Positions 31,301 to 44,114 are shown, counted from the first letter of the stretch. The stretch is 64,000 nucleotides of DNA from Blastomussa wellsi (GCA_947652115.1 OX393570.1:2350366-2414365), one strand, 5' to 3'. Made by a program: numbers and translations. The notes: generated by a model from the sequence alone, not told the origin.

Positions 31301-32689
31301 CTTTCTTTTCCACCGCAATGTGACAATTTTTATATTGCAAAGAGGAACTGAGTTCTCTTTTTCAAGCCACTACATGGTAATCACCTAGGACATAAAATAA
31401 TCTTAAGTACCATATGCTCCCACAAGCAGGAATAATAGTCCATTGCAGGTTGTCTAAACTAGCACATTGTTAGATTTGCTTATTTACTTCTGGATTAATA
31501 GTCCGACAAGAACAGAAATATTCATGAATAACGCTGTATTAATTCCCAAACCGAAAAAACTGTTGCATGGATTGGTAAATGCATCTTAATTTAAATCTGG
31601 TGGTGCCAGCCATCTAAAGTGGCTGCAAGCTCTATCAACACAAGAACATCATCCAACCCAAAAATATTTCAGGCCTTATGACCGCCCTCAATTACTGTAA
31701 AAAATCAAAATGCAAGCACACCAAGCAAAGGACATGGCAAGTAATGTAAGTATAAATGAAAAATTAGGTAAAACTCTAAGGCTAAGCTAGTATTATTAAT
31801 TCCTTTGTTCTGTATTCTTATGATTTCTTGCTATACTGAGGAAAATACTAGTAATCTGTGAATGTGTATACCTGTTTATTTTATTTAAATTATTTATTTC
31901 ACCTGGTTAATTAACTATTAATCTATATTTGTTAAATTTGATTGTAAGTTACACAACCCGTCTTGATTAGCTTTGCTATATATTATGGGTTGTGTATTTC
32001 TCTAATTTGTTAAATTTAAACTGAAATAAATAATAATGATGATGAAATGTATTCTACTGATGTACGTATTTTAGGCTATCCCTACATTTTCTGTAAGTAC
32101 CTGAGAAATGGTTGCATCACTCATGTAAACCTTTTCTTTTTTGTAGATGTGAATTAGAGGCTTCCGGAAACCCAGATGGAAGCAGCAATACATGCACTTG
32201 GTGCAGGCAGTGGGCCCAAAGTTGAAAAGTGTAGTCAGACAAGGTCTCCTGCAGTACTTGTGGAAAGCTTAAGTTCATAGGCATAAGACCTTTATACATA
32301 AAATGTCTGGAATGTTCAAAATTGAGTCTATATGTAACATCTGCAAGGACCATGGAATTGCCTATCATCACTTGCGGCGTTTTTATTGCTGCAGGAATAA
32401 TAATTTTTTAACTGTTCGGGGTCCCATTTCCCTAGGTTCAGTCTTGTTGTCGTGGCCGAAACATTGTGCCTTCTAAATAAAGTGGTTTTCAATGGAGTGT
32501 CATACTGGCACCAATCAAAAATAACATTTTTAACACAACATATTTTACAAATCAAAGCAATTCCACACCAGAGGTGCATAAATCAAGATCTTTTAATAAA
32601 CAGAACATAATACACAGTGCAACACATGTCGTACGCCAAGTAAAACTAAAACACTGTTCATGGCACCATTTCTTGATGCCTGAAGAAGT
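28360..32689. other. Gene-poor AT-rich stretch
   Basis: Several ORFs of 60-100 codons exist, but none has a recognisable motif, convincing splice sites or coding-like composition. Around 32117-32371 the minus strand encodes Cys-rich stretches in one frame (CLTTLFNFGPTACTKCMYCC), possibly a decayed zinc-binding domain, too weak to call. Confidence 0.4.
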
Positions 32690-32890
32690 CACTGAGCTGT
32701 CATGCCTTCTCTTCATGTGACGAAGGAGATGACCTCCTTGGTTGGTTTTGTACTGGCACGTGGTACAGAAGAATCTTTTCTCCAGCCACTGAGCTGTCGT
32801 GCCTTCTCTTCATATGGTGAAGGAGATTATCTCCTTGGTTGGTTCTGTACTGGAATGTTGTACAGTGGAAGCCATAAAGCGATGCCATCT
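32690..32890 (-). pseudogene. Broken tandem C2H2 zinc-finger fragment
   Basis: Two 97-bp direct repeats each encode a finger of the form FxCTTCQYKTNQGxxLLxHMKRRHDSS on the minus strand. The first lacks its second cysteine (FHCTTFQYRTNQGD), and the second is in another frame. A 97-bp period is not a multiple of three, so no single frame reads both. No start or splice context is visible. Confidence 0.55.
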
Positions 32891-33142
32891 ATCCAGCAAT
32901 GGAAATGCCTTGCCATCCCCTATTGAAGAAATGGCAAAAATGCCACCAAAGAGTTACTTACACATGTAATGTACGTTATCTTCCTCCCATTTCATAAAAA
33001 AAAACATTTTTCACTAATACTTTTCGTCGATTTTTATTTTTTAATTGGCATATATGAATTTTCAACTTGCATGGGGCTAAACATTGGTTTGTAACAGCGT
33101 AGGTGATTAACGTGCAGGTGATCAAGTTCGTCATTACTTACA

Positions 33143-33325
33143 TTACAATTCTGCATCACTGTCTATGCCCAACACATCAAGGATATGTTCATAGTCCTCC
33201 TTGAAGAATGGCTGCTTTGGCAAGAGTTGTTCATCGCCAATGGCCTTCCTGAGGAACTTTGTAATAGTTGATCCCAACTGGGCATACATTTTACCAGGAC
33301 TGGTATGATCAACGTTACTTATTCC
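33143..33325 (-). CDS. Putative C-terminal exon of an unidentified gene
   Basis: A TTTTTAG acceptor opens a 60-codon frame, GISNVDHTSPGKMYAQLG through FLRKAIGDEQLLPKQPFF to ILDVLGIDSDAEL and a stop at 33145-33143. It looks coding (acidic end, helical spacing) but I do not recognise it. It could be the last exon of the broken gene at 35.5-37.2 kb on the same strand. Linking them is an inference only. Confidence 0.4.
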   Translation of the reverse strand, partial: GISNVDHTSPGKMYAQLGSTITKFLRKAIGDEQLLPKQPFFKEDYEHILDVLGIDSDAEL

Positions 33326-33967
33326 CTAAAAATAAGCATTGGATCATTGATGTTACAAAATTTACATGCCTGCAAAATAAAAGTCGGACAATGGCCTACC
33401 AAAATTTGAAAATGTCAGATGAAATCCCACTGTGGTTGGACAGAATATCTGGACATCTTTATGTATTTCAATTCAAACTCCAATGTTTTGCACTATCAAG
33501 CAGTACTGTAATATTATTGCTGACAGCTGTAATTATCACTTCCTTTAAACTTTATTTTTATTTGACCAAATGTAATTAGACAGTTGAGATTTGCATTGTA
33601 AAGCGTGGGAGAACATCTTATTATTCTCACGCTATAGCTTCAACAGTGTTGTAAGAGTAAAAAGGTGAAAATTAATATTACTGTGTCTAAAATGAAAGCA
33701 GAGAAACAAATTGTCAACTAGGCAGTAATCTTTATTACACTGTTATTTATAGATCTTAGACAGCACATCCATGTAGTATAGTTTACATACTGGTTATTGT
33801 TTACCATAGGTGTGACAAAAACACACTAAACAAAGCACTTGAAGTCCTATTTATCTTTATAATATAGCTTCTTGAATATTAAATTCACCTTCAGATGTTA
33901 TATCAAGGGCACACACTTTTTGGAAAATGCACCAAGCACAAGAAATGTCTACAATTAAGAAAAAAAT

Positions 33968-34258
33968 TATGACTTCTCATTCCGGATTGTAAACTTTCCT
34001 CATATGGACAGCAACATCCCAGCCAATCCGGCCTATGGTGTTTACATATCTCAATTGGTGCGATATGCTAGAATTTGCTCATCCAAATTGGACTTTATAG
34101 ACAGGCTTCGTAGTCTTTCTTCACGTCTTCATCACCAAGGCTTCAACACTACTGCGCTTCTCAAATCGTTTAATAACTTCTTCAAGCGCCACGGTGAAAT
34201 CAATTGTGTTAAATATGACATTACACTTCGGGAATTGAGATCAGCGGTTTGTGATTGA
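33968..34258 (+). mobile_element. Retroelement fragment: reverse-transcriptase C-terminal region
   Basis: The frame reads DFSFRIVNFPHMDSNIPANP then AYGVYISQLVRYARICSS and GFNTTALLKSFNNFFKRHGE. PAYGVYISQLVRY followed by a helical stretch and FxxFFxRH is, as I recall, typical of the region after the RT domain in cnidarian retroelements. The RT core is absent and the ORF ends at 34256-34258, so this is a truncated relic. Confidence 0.6.
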
Positions 34259-35504
34259 GAACCAACAACGTATCCTTTGCTTGTTTGTAATTGTTACTTC
34301 GTCTTTGTAACTCTAATTCATTTATACGCGCTGCTTCCGGGTTCTTCATTTGGATTTGAAGGCGCGCGCGCGTATTTTCATAGGTGGTGCACGTGTTCGA
34401 TTTATTTAGTTGACATGTATGCTTAGTTCGCAATGGTTTAACGGTTTAATTTATTTTTCGTTGTTTTCCTTATTACGTTTTCTTGTCAGTAACTGTGCTC
34501 ACATTGTGGGTGGCTCCACCTGAAATGTTCTGCAATTGGTATAGGATTTAATGGAGCCGAAACCAATTGTGGAATTACAAGCATTTTAGGCATCCTACTG
34601 ATGAACGGTTATGGCAATTAGATATTTATTACAGGAGCCAACATTGAGATTGTGGTCTGTCGCCTTTGAATTGAAATGTTACTAACTGTCCCAGCGCTTA
34701 GTGTCTCCAAATATAGTTTTTTGGCCCTCTCAAGTTGATTTGTTGCATCGCCAAGGTTTTGTTCAAATCTTACTGACAGGAATCACTTTTGTGGCATGGC
34801 ACTGAAGAAATCCCCTTCAGGAATAATAGCTGTAACGAAGTTGGTGAAGGTAAGTTATTTATGCCTAATGATATGTCCCCAACTGCTTTGAAGTGTATTA
34901 AACGTCAATTACTGTCTTAGCCAGGGTTTGTATATAAGGTGAAACAAACCTGAAAAAGGCAGTAAAGAAAAGGAAAAATCATACGGTAGTGTTATATTCA
35001 GACCTTTGCTCATTGCAAGCCTCTGAATATAACTTCTGTTTTTTTATCACAAAAGGTAGATGGTTGTTTTCATTTGTGGTTTGCTTACCGATCTGTAGCT
35101 GCTATGGGATAGCTGTACTTCATCAAAGCCTGCTTCGAGATGCTTTTCTTCACGGCTTTTGACATACTGCTGATGTCAAAACACTTATGAAAAAATACCA
35201 GGGAGTAGCCAAAAACATTAGTCATAAGTTCAACGTCCCCTTCTGGCCAAAAATGTCACCAATGAGTTACTTGCACACAATTTACATAGCACTTTGCACA
35301 TATATTTTTCCCTTCCCATTTTATTAATTACGTACTTGCGGTAGAGGAAAAATCCCATGGTAGGGAATTGCCTGTTTCTGTGTGTCTGGAGATGGGGAAT
35401 ACACCGCCAAATAAGGAAAAAATGCCAAATGGCCGAGGCATGCCCGGACGGGAGGGGGATTTTAAATTCAAACCACGCATCACTGGGAGAGGATGACCCC
35501 GGAC

Positions 35505-38037
35505 TGGACCACCATAGGATTGTCACCCTCTATGTCCTAGTACCTTGACAAATCCAATTTTTGGCTGTCCCATCTTTCTTTTTTTATGGCCCACATGTGC
35601 CACGTGTTTTTGGCAGTCTTCTGCACTGGTGTGGATGACTGCGCATCCCCTGAAAGGGCATTTAAAACTTCCAGGGAACACATCCCCTTCAGGAGGAATC
35701 CACCTTTACCTTGTGTCAAGGTGGTCATCGGGAAGAACAAAAGCATTCTCGGCCCACTTCTGAAGCTCTGCTTCCACATTTAGTCTGCGACTTGACTCCT
35801 GAAATGAAATCAAGACAGGAGCGACGTTTTACTTTAACTCCAAATAACATGATACACTTTTCATGTGATTGACTAGCTTTGAATTGTTGTGGTTTGCAAG
35901 ATGAGCCTAAATTAAATTGTCATGTTTTTCTCAGGTTTTATTGCCATAGTTTTCTGCAGTTAAATGGTATGAGCATTGCTATGCAATGCATTGTTACATC
36001 AGGAAAACATACTTTTTTGAAAACTTACACTCTTTGAAGGACCTGGTGGAAGTTTTCTTCTTTCCTCATACTGTTCCTTGTTTTTAAGTTTACAAAACCT
36101 TTCCGTTGCTACCTTCTTGGCTTTTGCAAGTTTCTTGGCATCTACAGGATCTTCCGCTGTTAATTGCAAAGGAATAAGCAATACTCGTGTCATATCTTTG
36201 CAATACTCGTAGTAGATACAGTCACCCAACAAAAACAAACACTTTTACAGTTCAAGGAAGTGCTACATTTTTCCTGTATGTTGAGGAATTTATATAAAAT
36301 TCTTCCATAGTGCGGGTTGTACAGACCAGCTACAACTACTGGTATGTTCTCAAGTCTTAGAAAAAACAATTAAGACACATTTTGCATTGTACCCACATAG
36401 TGTTATGTATCAAAAAAGAAGTCACTTTCTCTTATCTGGACTGGTTAATATGCAAATTTTAGATAGCAATCTGATAAAGTTGATACAAATTTTTGATAAC
36501 AACTTGATATTAATAACTCTATGATATTGCTTATGATCCCAGACAAGTGCCACATCTTAGTTAATTTGTTTTTCGAGGAAAAAGCTGAAACTGTCTTGTT
36601 AATACATATTGCAAAACATACCTTGCACCCTTTTCATCCCAGCATCCTCTGTTAGAAACCTTTGGAATTCTTCGGGGAATCTTTCCAGAGCATCCTGCTC
36701 TGTTTTGGTGTTTTTTTGCGGTGGTGTGAGGCGATAATTATATGCCGACTTTATCCTCTTCAGCCTTTCTTCGCGGTCTTCCTGGTCTCTTAGCCCTTAT
36801 AGGAAAAGTAAAGATTGCATGAAATATCAAATGAATATTCCTCCCATCGGACAAACTGTTTGTTATGATATTCTGGAGAGTTACTCAAGATAAGACGTGA
36901 ACTACATGTGCTCCATGTTATGTTGTTGTCTTATCCTTGTGCTTGTGCTGCCTTGCATCAGCACCAACGACTGTTTTCAATGTTAATGACAATTTATTTG
37001 ATTTACCTGGTATAAGCAACCCACATGTGTCACTGTATTCTTCGATTATTCTTTAAATGTACAAGTGCACCACAGCTGATTTCTCAGCCCATCCCCCAAG
37101 TCTCTTCAGTTGGTCAATTTGGTCCATATTGAACCGGCCACCATTTTCAAGGGCATGGGTTAAAATAAAGCGGGTAGCAAATCCCTAAAATAGGAAAAAT
37201 GCCTTCAGCTTTGTGACATGTAACAAGTCTCAAGCAAATCGAGCAATGAAAAGGAAAAAAAGAGGACTTGGATGACATTAACTTCTCAATTTAGTACTGT
37301 AAGTACACCTCTTACATGGTAAAGCTCTCACTGCATTTTCTGTAACTACTTTTCAAAAAAGATAATGCTGTTACTCATATAATTTTCTTCCTTGCAGATA
37401 TGGAGTCAATAGAGGACTCTTTGTAAAAAGACAATTTGGGGATCGGTAACTTATAACACTTTATCATGGTGAAATGTAGTACCAATTACTCTCTTGAAAA
37501 TATAATAAAATGACCACTAAACGTAACAGCTTTCCCCAGGTGTGCATTTCCAGACCACACCTGGGAGAGCTTCATGTCTTGCAGCTATTTTATGTGTCAA
37601 GCAAGGGAGGAACTTAGTAAACAATAATCATAATTTTACTTTTTTTAACAAGGGAAGTAATAATAAGTAACCAGTGCTAATTTAAAAAAGAGGAAAATTT
37701 GTCAAAAATGCCCATTACGATGTTATATATTCTGTCATTCATTTTCTTTAAAATAGTATTACCATAATTGTTATTTTAATTGTAACTCAAGCAAACAAAA
37801 TAAACCTTCATTATTATGAACCTCTTCATTATATATCCTGCCTAAAGAAGGGCAATGTAGAACAACTTTATGTCTAAAGACAAAAGCAATGGATTTGCAA
37901 TTTGGATATGCATTTTGCATGCCAGACTTGCAAGAGATGCAAATGTCTTACATCCACTGTACATGTCAAAGCGAAGAGAAAGCTCAGCATTTGAAAATAA
38001 TAAAAACAATCATAAATTCCTCTTTTTCACTGGAGAG
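35505..38037. repeat. Left copy of a recent tandem segmental duplication (A-C-B)
   Basis: Block A (35505-36219) is nearly identical to 38041-38757 and block B (37136-38037) to 38758-39693. The intervening block C (36220-37135, about 916 bp) exists only in this copy. The two copies abut (38037/38041). Very few base differences are seen by eye, so the event looks recent. Confidence 0.85.
35530..37184 (-). pseudogene. Remains of a multi-exon gene with a tyrosine-recombinase-like exon
   Basis: Minus-strand exon-like pieces: 37184-37007, 36795-36622, about 36230-36029 and about 35800-35550. The first reads GFATRFILTHALENGGRF then LKRLGGWAEKSAVVHLYI, like the C-terminal end of a tyrosine recombinase, with Trp in the His/Trp position and Tyr ten residues on. 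It then meets an in-frame TAA before the frame resumes (RIIEEYSDTCGLLIPG). It joins the second in phase (LRDQEDREERLKRIKSAYNY). A later piece carries a C2H2-like segment (FKCPFRGCAVIHTSAEDC) preceded by an in-frame TAA, present in both duplicate copies. The stops suggest a pseudogene. Crypton-type origin is possible but unproven. Confidence 0.4.
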
Positions 38038-38040
38038 TTA

Positions 38041-39693
38041 TGGACCACCATAGGATTGTCACCCTCTATGTCCTAGTACCTTGACAAATCCAATTTTTGG
38101 CTGTCCCATCTTTCTTTTTTTTATGGCCCAAATGTGCCACGTGTTTTTGGCAGTCTTCTGCACTGGTGTGGATGACTGCACATCCCCTGAAGGGGCATTT
38201 AAAACTTCCAGGGAACACATCCCCTTCAGGAGGAATCCACCTTTACCTTGTGTCAAGGTGGTCATCGGGAAGAACAAAAGCATTCTCGGCCCACTTCTGA
38301 AGCTCTGCTTCCACATTTAGTCTGCAACTTGACTCCTGAAATGAAATCAAGACAGGAGCGACGTTTTACTTTAACTCCAAATAACATGATACACTTTTCA
38401 TGTGATTGACTAGCTTTGAATTGTTGTGGTTTGCAAGATGAGCCTAAATTAAATTGTCATGTTTTTCTCAGGTTTTATTGCCATAGTTTTCTGCAGTTAA
38501 ATGGTATGAGCATTGCATTAGCAATGCATTGTCACATCAGGAAAACATACTTTTTTGAAAACTTACACTCTTTGAAGGACCTGGTGGAAGTTTTCTTCTT
38601 TCCTCATGCTGTTCCTTGTTTTCAAGTTTACAAAACCTTTCCGTTGCTACCTTCTTGGCTTTTGCAAGTTTCTTGGCATCTACAGGATCTTCCGCTGTTA
38701 ATTGCAAAGGAATTAGCAATACTCGTGTCATATCTTTGCAATACTCGTAGTAGATACGGCCACCATTTTCAAGGGCATGCGTTAAAACGAAGCGGGTAGC
38801 AAATCCCTAAAATAGGAAAAATGCCTTCAGCTTTGTGACATGTAACAAGTCTCAAGCAAATCGAGCAATGAAAAGGAAAAAAAGAGGACTTGGATGACAT
38901 TAACTTCTCAATTTAGTACTGTAAGTACACCTCTTACATGGTAAAGCTCTCACTGCATTTTCTGTAACTACTTTTCAAAAAAGATAATCCTGTTACTCAT
39001 ACAATTTTCTTCCTTGCAGATATATATGGAGTCAATAGAGGACTCTTTGAAAAAAAAAGACAATTTGGGGATCGGCAACTTATAACACTTTATCATGGTG
39101 AAATGTACTACCAATTACTCTCTTGAAAATATAATAAAATGACCACTAAACGTAACAGCTTTTCCCAGGTGTGCATTTCCAGATCACACCTGGGAGAGCT
39201 TCATGTATTGCAGCTATTTAATCTGTCAAGCAAGGGAGGAACTTAGTAAACAATAATCATAATTTTATTTTTTTTAACACGGGAAGTACGTTTAAATGTT
39301 TTTTTTTATAAAATAAGCTTAAGTAATCAGTGCTAATTTAAAAAAGAGGAAAATTTGTCAAAAATGCCCATTACGATGTTATATATTCTGTCATTCATTT
39401 TCTTTAAAATAGTATTACCATAATTGTTATTTTAATTGTAACTCAAGCAAACAAAATAAACCTTCATTATTATGAACCTCTTCATTATATATCCTGCCTA
39501 AAGAAGGGCAATGTAGAACAACTTTATGTCTAAAGACAAAAGCAATGGATTTGCAATTTGGATATGCATTTTGCATGCCAGACTTGCAAGAGATGCAAAT
39601 GTCTTACATCCACTGTACATGTCAAAGCGAAGAGAAAGCTCAGCATTTGAAAATAATAAAAACAATCATAAATTCCTCTTTTTCACTGGAGAG
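38041..39693. repeat. Right copy of the tandem duplication (A'-B'), internal 0.9 kb missing
   Basis: A' and B' are joined directly at 38757/38758, so the segment matching 36220-37135 is absent. The B' start falls inside the recombinase-like exon, truncating it. B' also has about 33 extra bases near 39290-39325. Confidence 0.85.
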
Positions 39694-42600
39694 GTATGCT
39701 TAAATATTTTTCTAAAAAAATTAGGTGAATGGTGTTAAAGGACTGCAAAAAGGAAAACTTTGCCAGAAACCCCCATTATGATGCCATATGTACTGTCATT
39801 TTGCTGTCTTGAAAATAGAAATAATTGCTTTAATTGTAATTTCATTTTAATAACCATTAACCCACATGCCTGTACAGATTATTCATCATCCTAGGAAATG
39901 AGAATCCTGCCTCTGACAAAGCAATGTTGAAGGCCTTGTTGTAAAAAAAGTGAGGAAAAAATCTGCATTTGAAATTGATTATTAATCCTAATTTCCTTTT
40001 TCATTTGTGTGGACACCATTGGAGTTTTAAAATTATTAGTCAAGAGTATTGAATGGGTAAAGTAAGAAATGCTACTAGCTAATTTTATTTTTGTTGCAAT
40101 TCATCCGTAAAATAATAATTATTATCAATTAGCTTCACACCTATATGCATATAATTCCTGTACATCTATCTATCTATGCATATTTCCTTCTGACTGTTGT
40201 TAATGCAGGGAGAGGAAAAATTGTATTTCCCTTGCTTAATATACACATGCATATTCCTCTTCAATCATTGTTGAACTTTAAAATCAGCATAATGGAGTAG
40301 ATATATGACAGTGTTTTCTGAAAAGAGTTTGACTGCCATAACAGGAAGAGTTGCCTGTCATCTGGGTTGATTTAACAGCACAATAAAAGCTTTGCAATTA
40401 AGCAACAGACTTGTTGGTGTTAAAATTTTGAATGGTTTATTTTTAGTAAGTTTATTTTCTTCATTTTTATGCACACAGACAAGTGTGCTTAAAATGGGAA
40501 AAACAAGATAATCTAACAATGGCTAGATCAAAAGCACATCTTTTAAATTGTATGTTCTGGCTGCATTATATTTCCAAAGTACATGTCAATCGTCATTACC
40601 TTCTTCCATAGATTACTTGAGCACTATCTTGTTCCTTATGCCAGTACACCAGGCAGATATATGTGAAAAAAAGTGTAATTTTGAAATTTGAAAATTTTCT
40701 TTTTACAAAATTTCACTGGTTTGGTCACTTGTTTGAACTCAATATTTTCCCTTTAGTAGAAACAATTACAATCAAATTGTTGGGTGAATCTAGCATCTAG
40801 CTAGCAGACAACTAGCCTCCTATACATATACTCTTTGGGCTCATTATGGGGGGGGGGGGGGGATTGTATGGTGGTCCTAAAAGACTTCTGCATAGGAGGC
40901 TAGCAGACAACCTGCAAGACTTATAACTATGAATTATCCTTAAAAATAAAAAAAAAAACTTCAAGCATTGCATTGGTTGGAAAAAATGCCATCTGCTTTG
41001 AGTTGATAAAGTTAAAATGCTCATTTTGTCACGAGTGTAAGAAAAGAGCTGAGTCCCCTACAGGATTTGAAGTTGCTACACCTGCCTATTGGCATCACTT
41101 AGTTCAAAATCAACAAAATATTTGCCATCTGTTCCATTTAATTCCAAAACTCTGATTAACCATACTTGATTTAGTACTTGCTAGGGAAGCAATTACTTTC
41201 CATGAAATGAGTATCAGTAGTGGCTTGAATAAAACTTCTATAAAAATGAAAAATCATTTCTGTACTAGAGAAATAAAATATTTACATGGTTAAGAATGAC
41301 AAGTATTGAAAACATTATATTTTCCATTTGGTGGCATCAGTAAAAATGCAGAGTCTTAATTGTAAATTTTCGATTTCTGAATTTCATTAATTTTCTGTTA
41401 AATTTGGGACTTAAAAACCAGGGGTTTCATTACGTTTTACGTAGGAGGTCAGTAGGGTTTTTTCAGAAAGTAAGTAGGGAAGACGAAAACAGTCGGGCAA
41501 AGTCATGGCTAAGTCTCGTTTACAGCTGGTCAATTTGCCTGGCACTTAGGCTACGTTACGTGAATGCATTTTCCAATCAACACGGTTTCAACCGCATCGA
41601 AAATAACACAGTTTCAACCGCATCATAAACGACACGGAGTGTTTTCCAAAGCGTTTTGGATAACCAAGCGCTGCCTTCCATGCGAATTTCACCATGTTTA
41701 CTATTTGAGAGCCGGCCAATTTCACGCTAATTGGCAATCGTTTTCAAATCGATGCGGTTTCTCCATTTCAGCCGTTTACATGAGAAATTAAACCGTATCA
41801 TTTTGAAAACGCTCCACTTTTGACAGTGTTTCCAAAACTACCCAGTTTCAATTAAGCGCCGTGTAAACAAAAGGCGTAAAAGCATCGAAAGCGATGCGGT
41901 TACAAATGAAACCGCATTCGTGTAAACACAGCCTTAATGAACCCCCTGGAGAACTACATAAAAGCGGTGTACTTACAGCATTAAGAATAATTTATCCCAC
42001 TGGTTTAATTTGAAAAGTTTGGAAATATCATGTTAATAGTTTCAATTTACTGAGAATTAAATTTTGTTGTACAAATCAAGTCTTGTTGTGGTGACATTGA
42101 TTGACTGAAAGAATGGCTGACTGACTAACCGACTATCAGGCCACCTGTCTGTCTGTCTAAATGGATTGACAGGCTGAAAGAGGCTACTTTCAGTTTAAGT
42201 AAAATAACCTTATGGCTTCCCTTAACATTGATAGGTGCATAATCTGAGCTAAGGCAAAAATAAATATTGACTACCCCCAAGTGAAACTTATTTTTTCTCC
42301 TGGACCAAGCAGAGCAGAGTAAAGCATTGAGGGTGCAGACAGAAACCAAAACAGCACTTTTCTGTGGGGACAGTCATACTTAGCTTCTTAACACTAAAAT
42401 CCTGGTGAATAACTCAGGCTTATAAGATCCCCTGGTTATTGATTAGTCCTCAACACTATACTCCTCGATGTCCAGAAATGTCCTTTATGGCTATGGTGCT
42501 ACTATCTGCCAAAGTTCCCCTACAAATCCCTAATGAAGTTACATAAACAGGGGTGTATACCAAAGGGAGTTTTAGTTACTGGGTATAATGCACCTATCAA

Positions 42601-42701
42601 TGCTTTACTGCAGAAGTCAGCGACTCTGGAGAATAATGATCTCCCCATCAATTCCAAACGCCTTTTGTAACAAGGCAATTGCATGCATATGTTGGGGAGT
42701 A
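39694..42701. other. Gene-poor stretch
   Basis: AT-rich with a G-run at about 40849-40862 and the MITE at 41546-41937. The ORFs of 60-75 codons here show no support as genes. Confidence 0.45.
41546..41937. repeat. MITE with TTAGGCT...AGCCTTAA ends
   Basis: Left TTAGGCTACGTTACGTGAAT and right ATTCGTGTAAACACAGCCTTAA are imperfect inverted repeats, continued by ACGGTTTCAACCGCATCG and GCGATGCGGTTACAAATG. The interior holds many GCATCG/CGATGC words. Confidence 0.6.
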
Positions 42702-43140
42702 TCATTTTCTTTTTGTGAAAACTTTTCGCCTTTCGGCGAACTCGACAAGAACCTGGAACAAAACAGTCCCACATCAAAAACTACACAGATCTTTGACGCT
42801 AGCTATGTCAAAACTCGTGTATGTAGAGCATTTGACTGAAATCATACCGTACCAGGAAGCAATTTTCTTATATGAGGTTCTGTGTGAATATTTCTCCCAA
42901 AATCCAAAAAAAACACTTGGTGTTATAAAATTAACTTCAAGATAGATAACTCATGAGCGATAAAAAGGACAATTTCTTGCTCCAAAAGCAACGAAATAAC
43001 CACTCACCTTACGCTCGATCAGCCATTGCTCACGAAATGCCGGACCCTTCAATTCCAGGCCCTCTCCACTTTCCAAAATGGACCGTTCGACCTCCAGAAC
43101 CTCTCTCCTCCACAGAGGCTGAGGGTATTCTTTTCGGGTA
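42702..43140 (-). CDS. Possible small gene, two exon candidates (weak)
   Basis: The minus strand shows an open segment WRREVLEVERSILESGEGLE followed by GPAFREQWLIERK and an AAG|GTGAGT donor at 43008. A TTTGTTCCAG acceptor at 42752 would continue in phase 0 as VLVEFAERRKVFTKRK and stop. The product would be a charged helical C-terminus. No upstream ATG is in frame before the open stretch ends, and I do not recognise the protein. An alternative is a chance ORF. Confidence 0.25.
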
Positions 43141-43160
43141 GGGAGAATCCGCTGAGCGAT

Positions 43161-43209
43161 GTGAGTGCAGGCGCGTGGCTGAAGGAATCGACTTTGCGCC
43201 TGCACTCAC
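43161..43209. repeat. Perfect 14-bp stem hairpin
   Basis: GTGAGTGCAGGCGC (43161-43174) and its exact complement (43196-43209) flank a 21-base loop. There is no T-run after it. Confidence 0.6.
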
Positions 43210-43435
43210 CTCGCACAGCGGATAACGAACGTTCGAACCTCTACGGTGGAGAGAGCCCCAGAACCCAATCCTGGCCAAACCATTGATAGCTGCATAATAA
43301 AGTTTGTCTACTTTGCACAGTGTGCATTTAGTAAGCTTTTGACTTCTAAAACGCACGATTTGCTGAAACTGCGGGCAGAAAGGGGAGAGAGGCAAGCAGA
43401 ATCTTTTGGCGTTTAAAGCTTAGCAAACCAACAGC

Positions 43436-43520
43436 CCGATAGAGGGGGTAAGTTTCAAAAGAAACTGTGGTGCTGCGTCGGTGGGAAGTATTGAAAAGGT
43501 AAACTGGCCACCGGAAAGAG
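43436..43520 (-). mobile_element. Penelope/retrozyme-type repeat fragment, inverted
   Basis: The minus strand carries the family words GGTGGCCAGTTTACC, CCACCGACGCAGCACCACAG and ACCCCCTCTATC. It lacks the hammerhead-like core. Confidence 0.55.
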
Positions 43521-43599
43521 GTTCATGCAGTTAAAAAATATAAATGTATCCCTATATACCGTAATATTCAGCGCTAGCTTGGTGGACCTTACCCAGCGA

Positions 43600-43735
43600 T
43601 TTCCGAATCAAGACGTGGAAGCTCCGACGAAGGGCTAACGCTCGAAACGTCAGTTCTTGAATCTCTTTACGGTGGCCAATTGACATTATCAACCCAGCTG
43701 ATAAAACCAAATTATATTACTAAAAACTAAACTAA
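43600..43735 (+). mobile_element. Penelope/retrozyme-type repeat with hammerhead-like core
   Basis: The core is CCGACGA at 43624-43630, then stem II GGGC-TAAC-GCTC, GAAA at 43644-43647, and CGTC at 43648-43651. This matches the hammerhead layout CUGANGA, stem II, GAAA, short stem III, UH, except for U4 changed to C. The family sequence CTCTTTACGGTGGCCAATTG follows and stops at ATTATATT. Confidence 0.55.
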
Positions 43736-44114
43736 AACCATCACTCCCTGGGCTGGGAGACAAATACTGTTTCAACTGCGTTTTGTTAGTTTTGTTCGAA
43801 GTATCTTCCGCGCAAAAGCGGGAACCTTATTTCTTTTCAAGTCCCTTTTAACAAAATAAATGTGGTGGATAAGTAACATGTAATCTAACATGTAATTTTC
43901 AAAAGGGATTAAAAAATAGAGGTGAAAGCGGCTTGTCAAATTTTCGCTTGTGCGCATGCACCAAAGTAAAATCTTCATGAAACTCTACAATCTCGTACCT
44001 CGAGTCTTCGTTCCTTACTGCGCAGGCTTGACGAAACAAGCGACTCTCGAAGGTTCCGTTACAGGATCGATTTTGATTGGTTTTGAAAACAATAAAAATG
44101 GCCGGAAGTAAAAT

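Noticed and set aside
35537..38320. Paired ORFs MWKQSFRSGPRMLLFF and MTNPIFGCPIFLFL in both duplicate copies
   Set aside because: Wrong-frame readings of the duplicated block; the coding-like frame on the minus strand is the zinc-finger-like one.
37870..39738. ORF starting MSKDKSNGFAIWICILHARL, present twice
   Set aside because: Its recurrence comes from the tandem duplication; no splice context, motif or homologue recognised.
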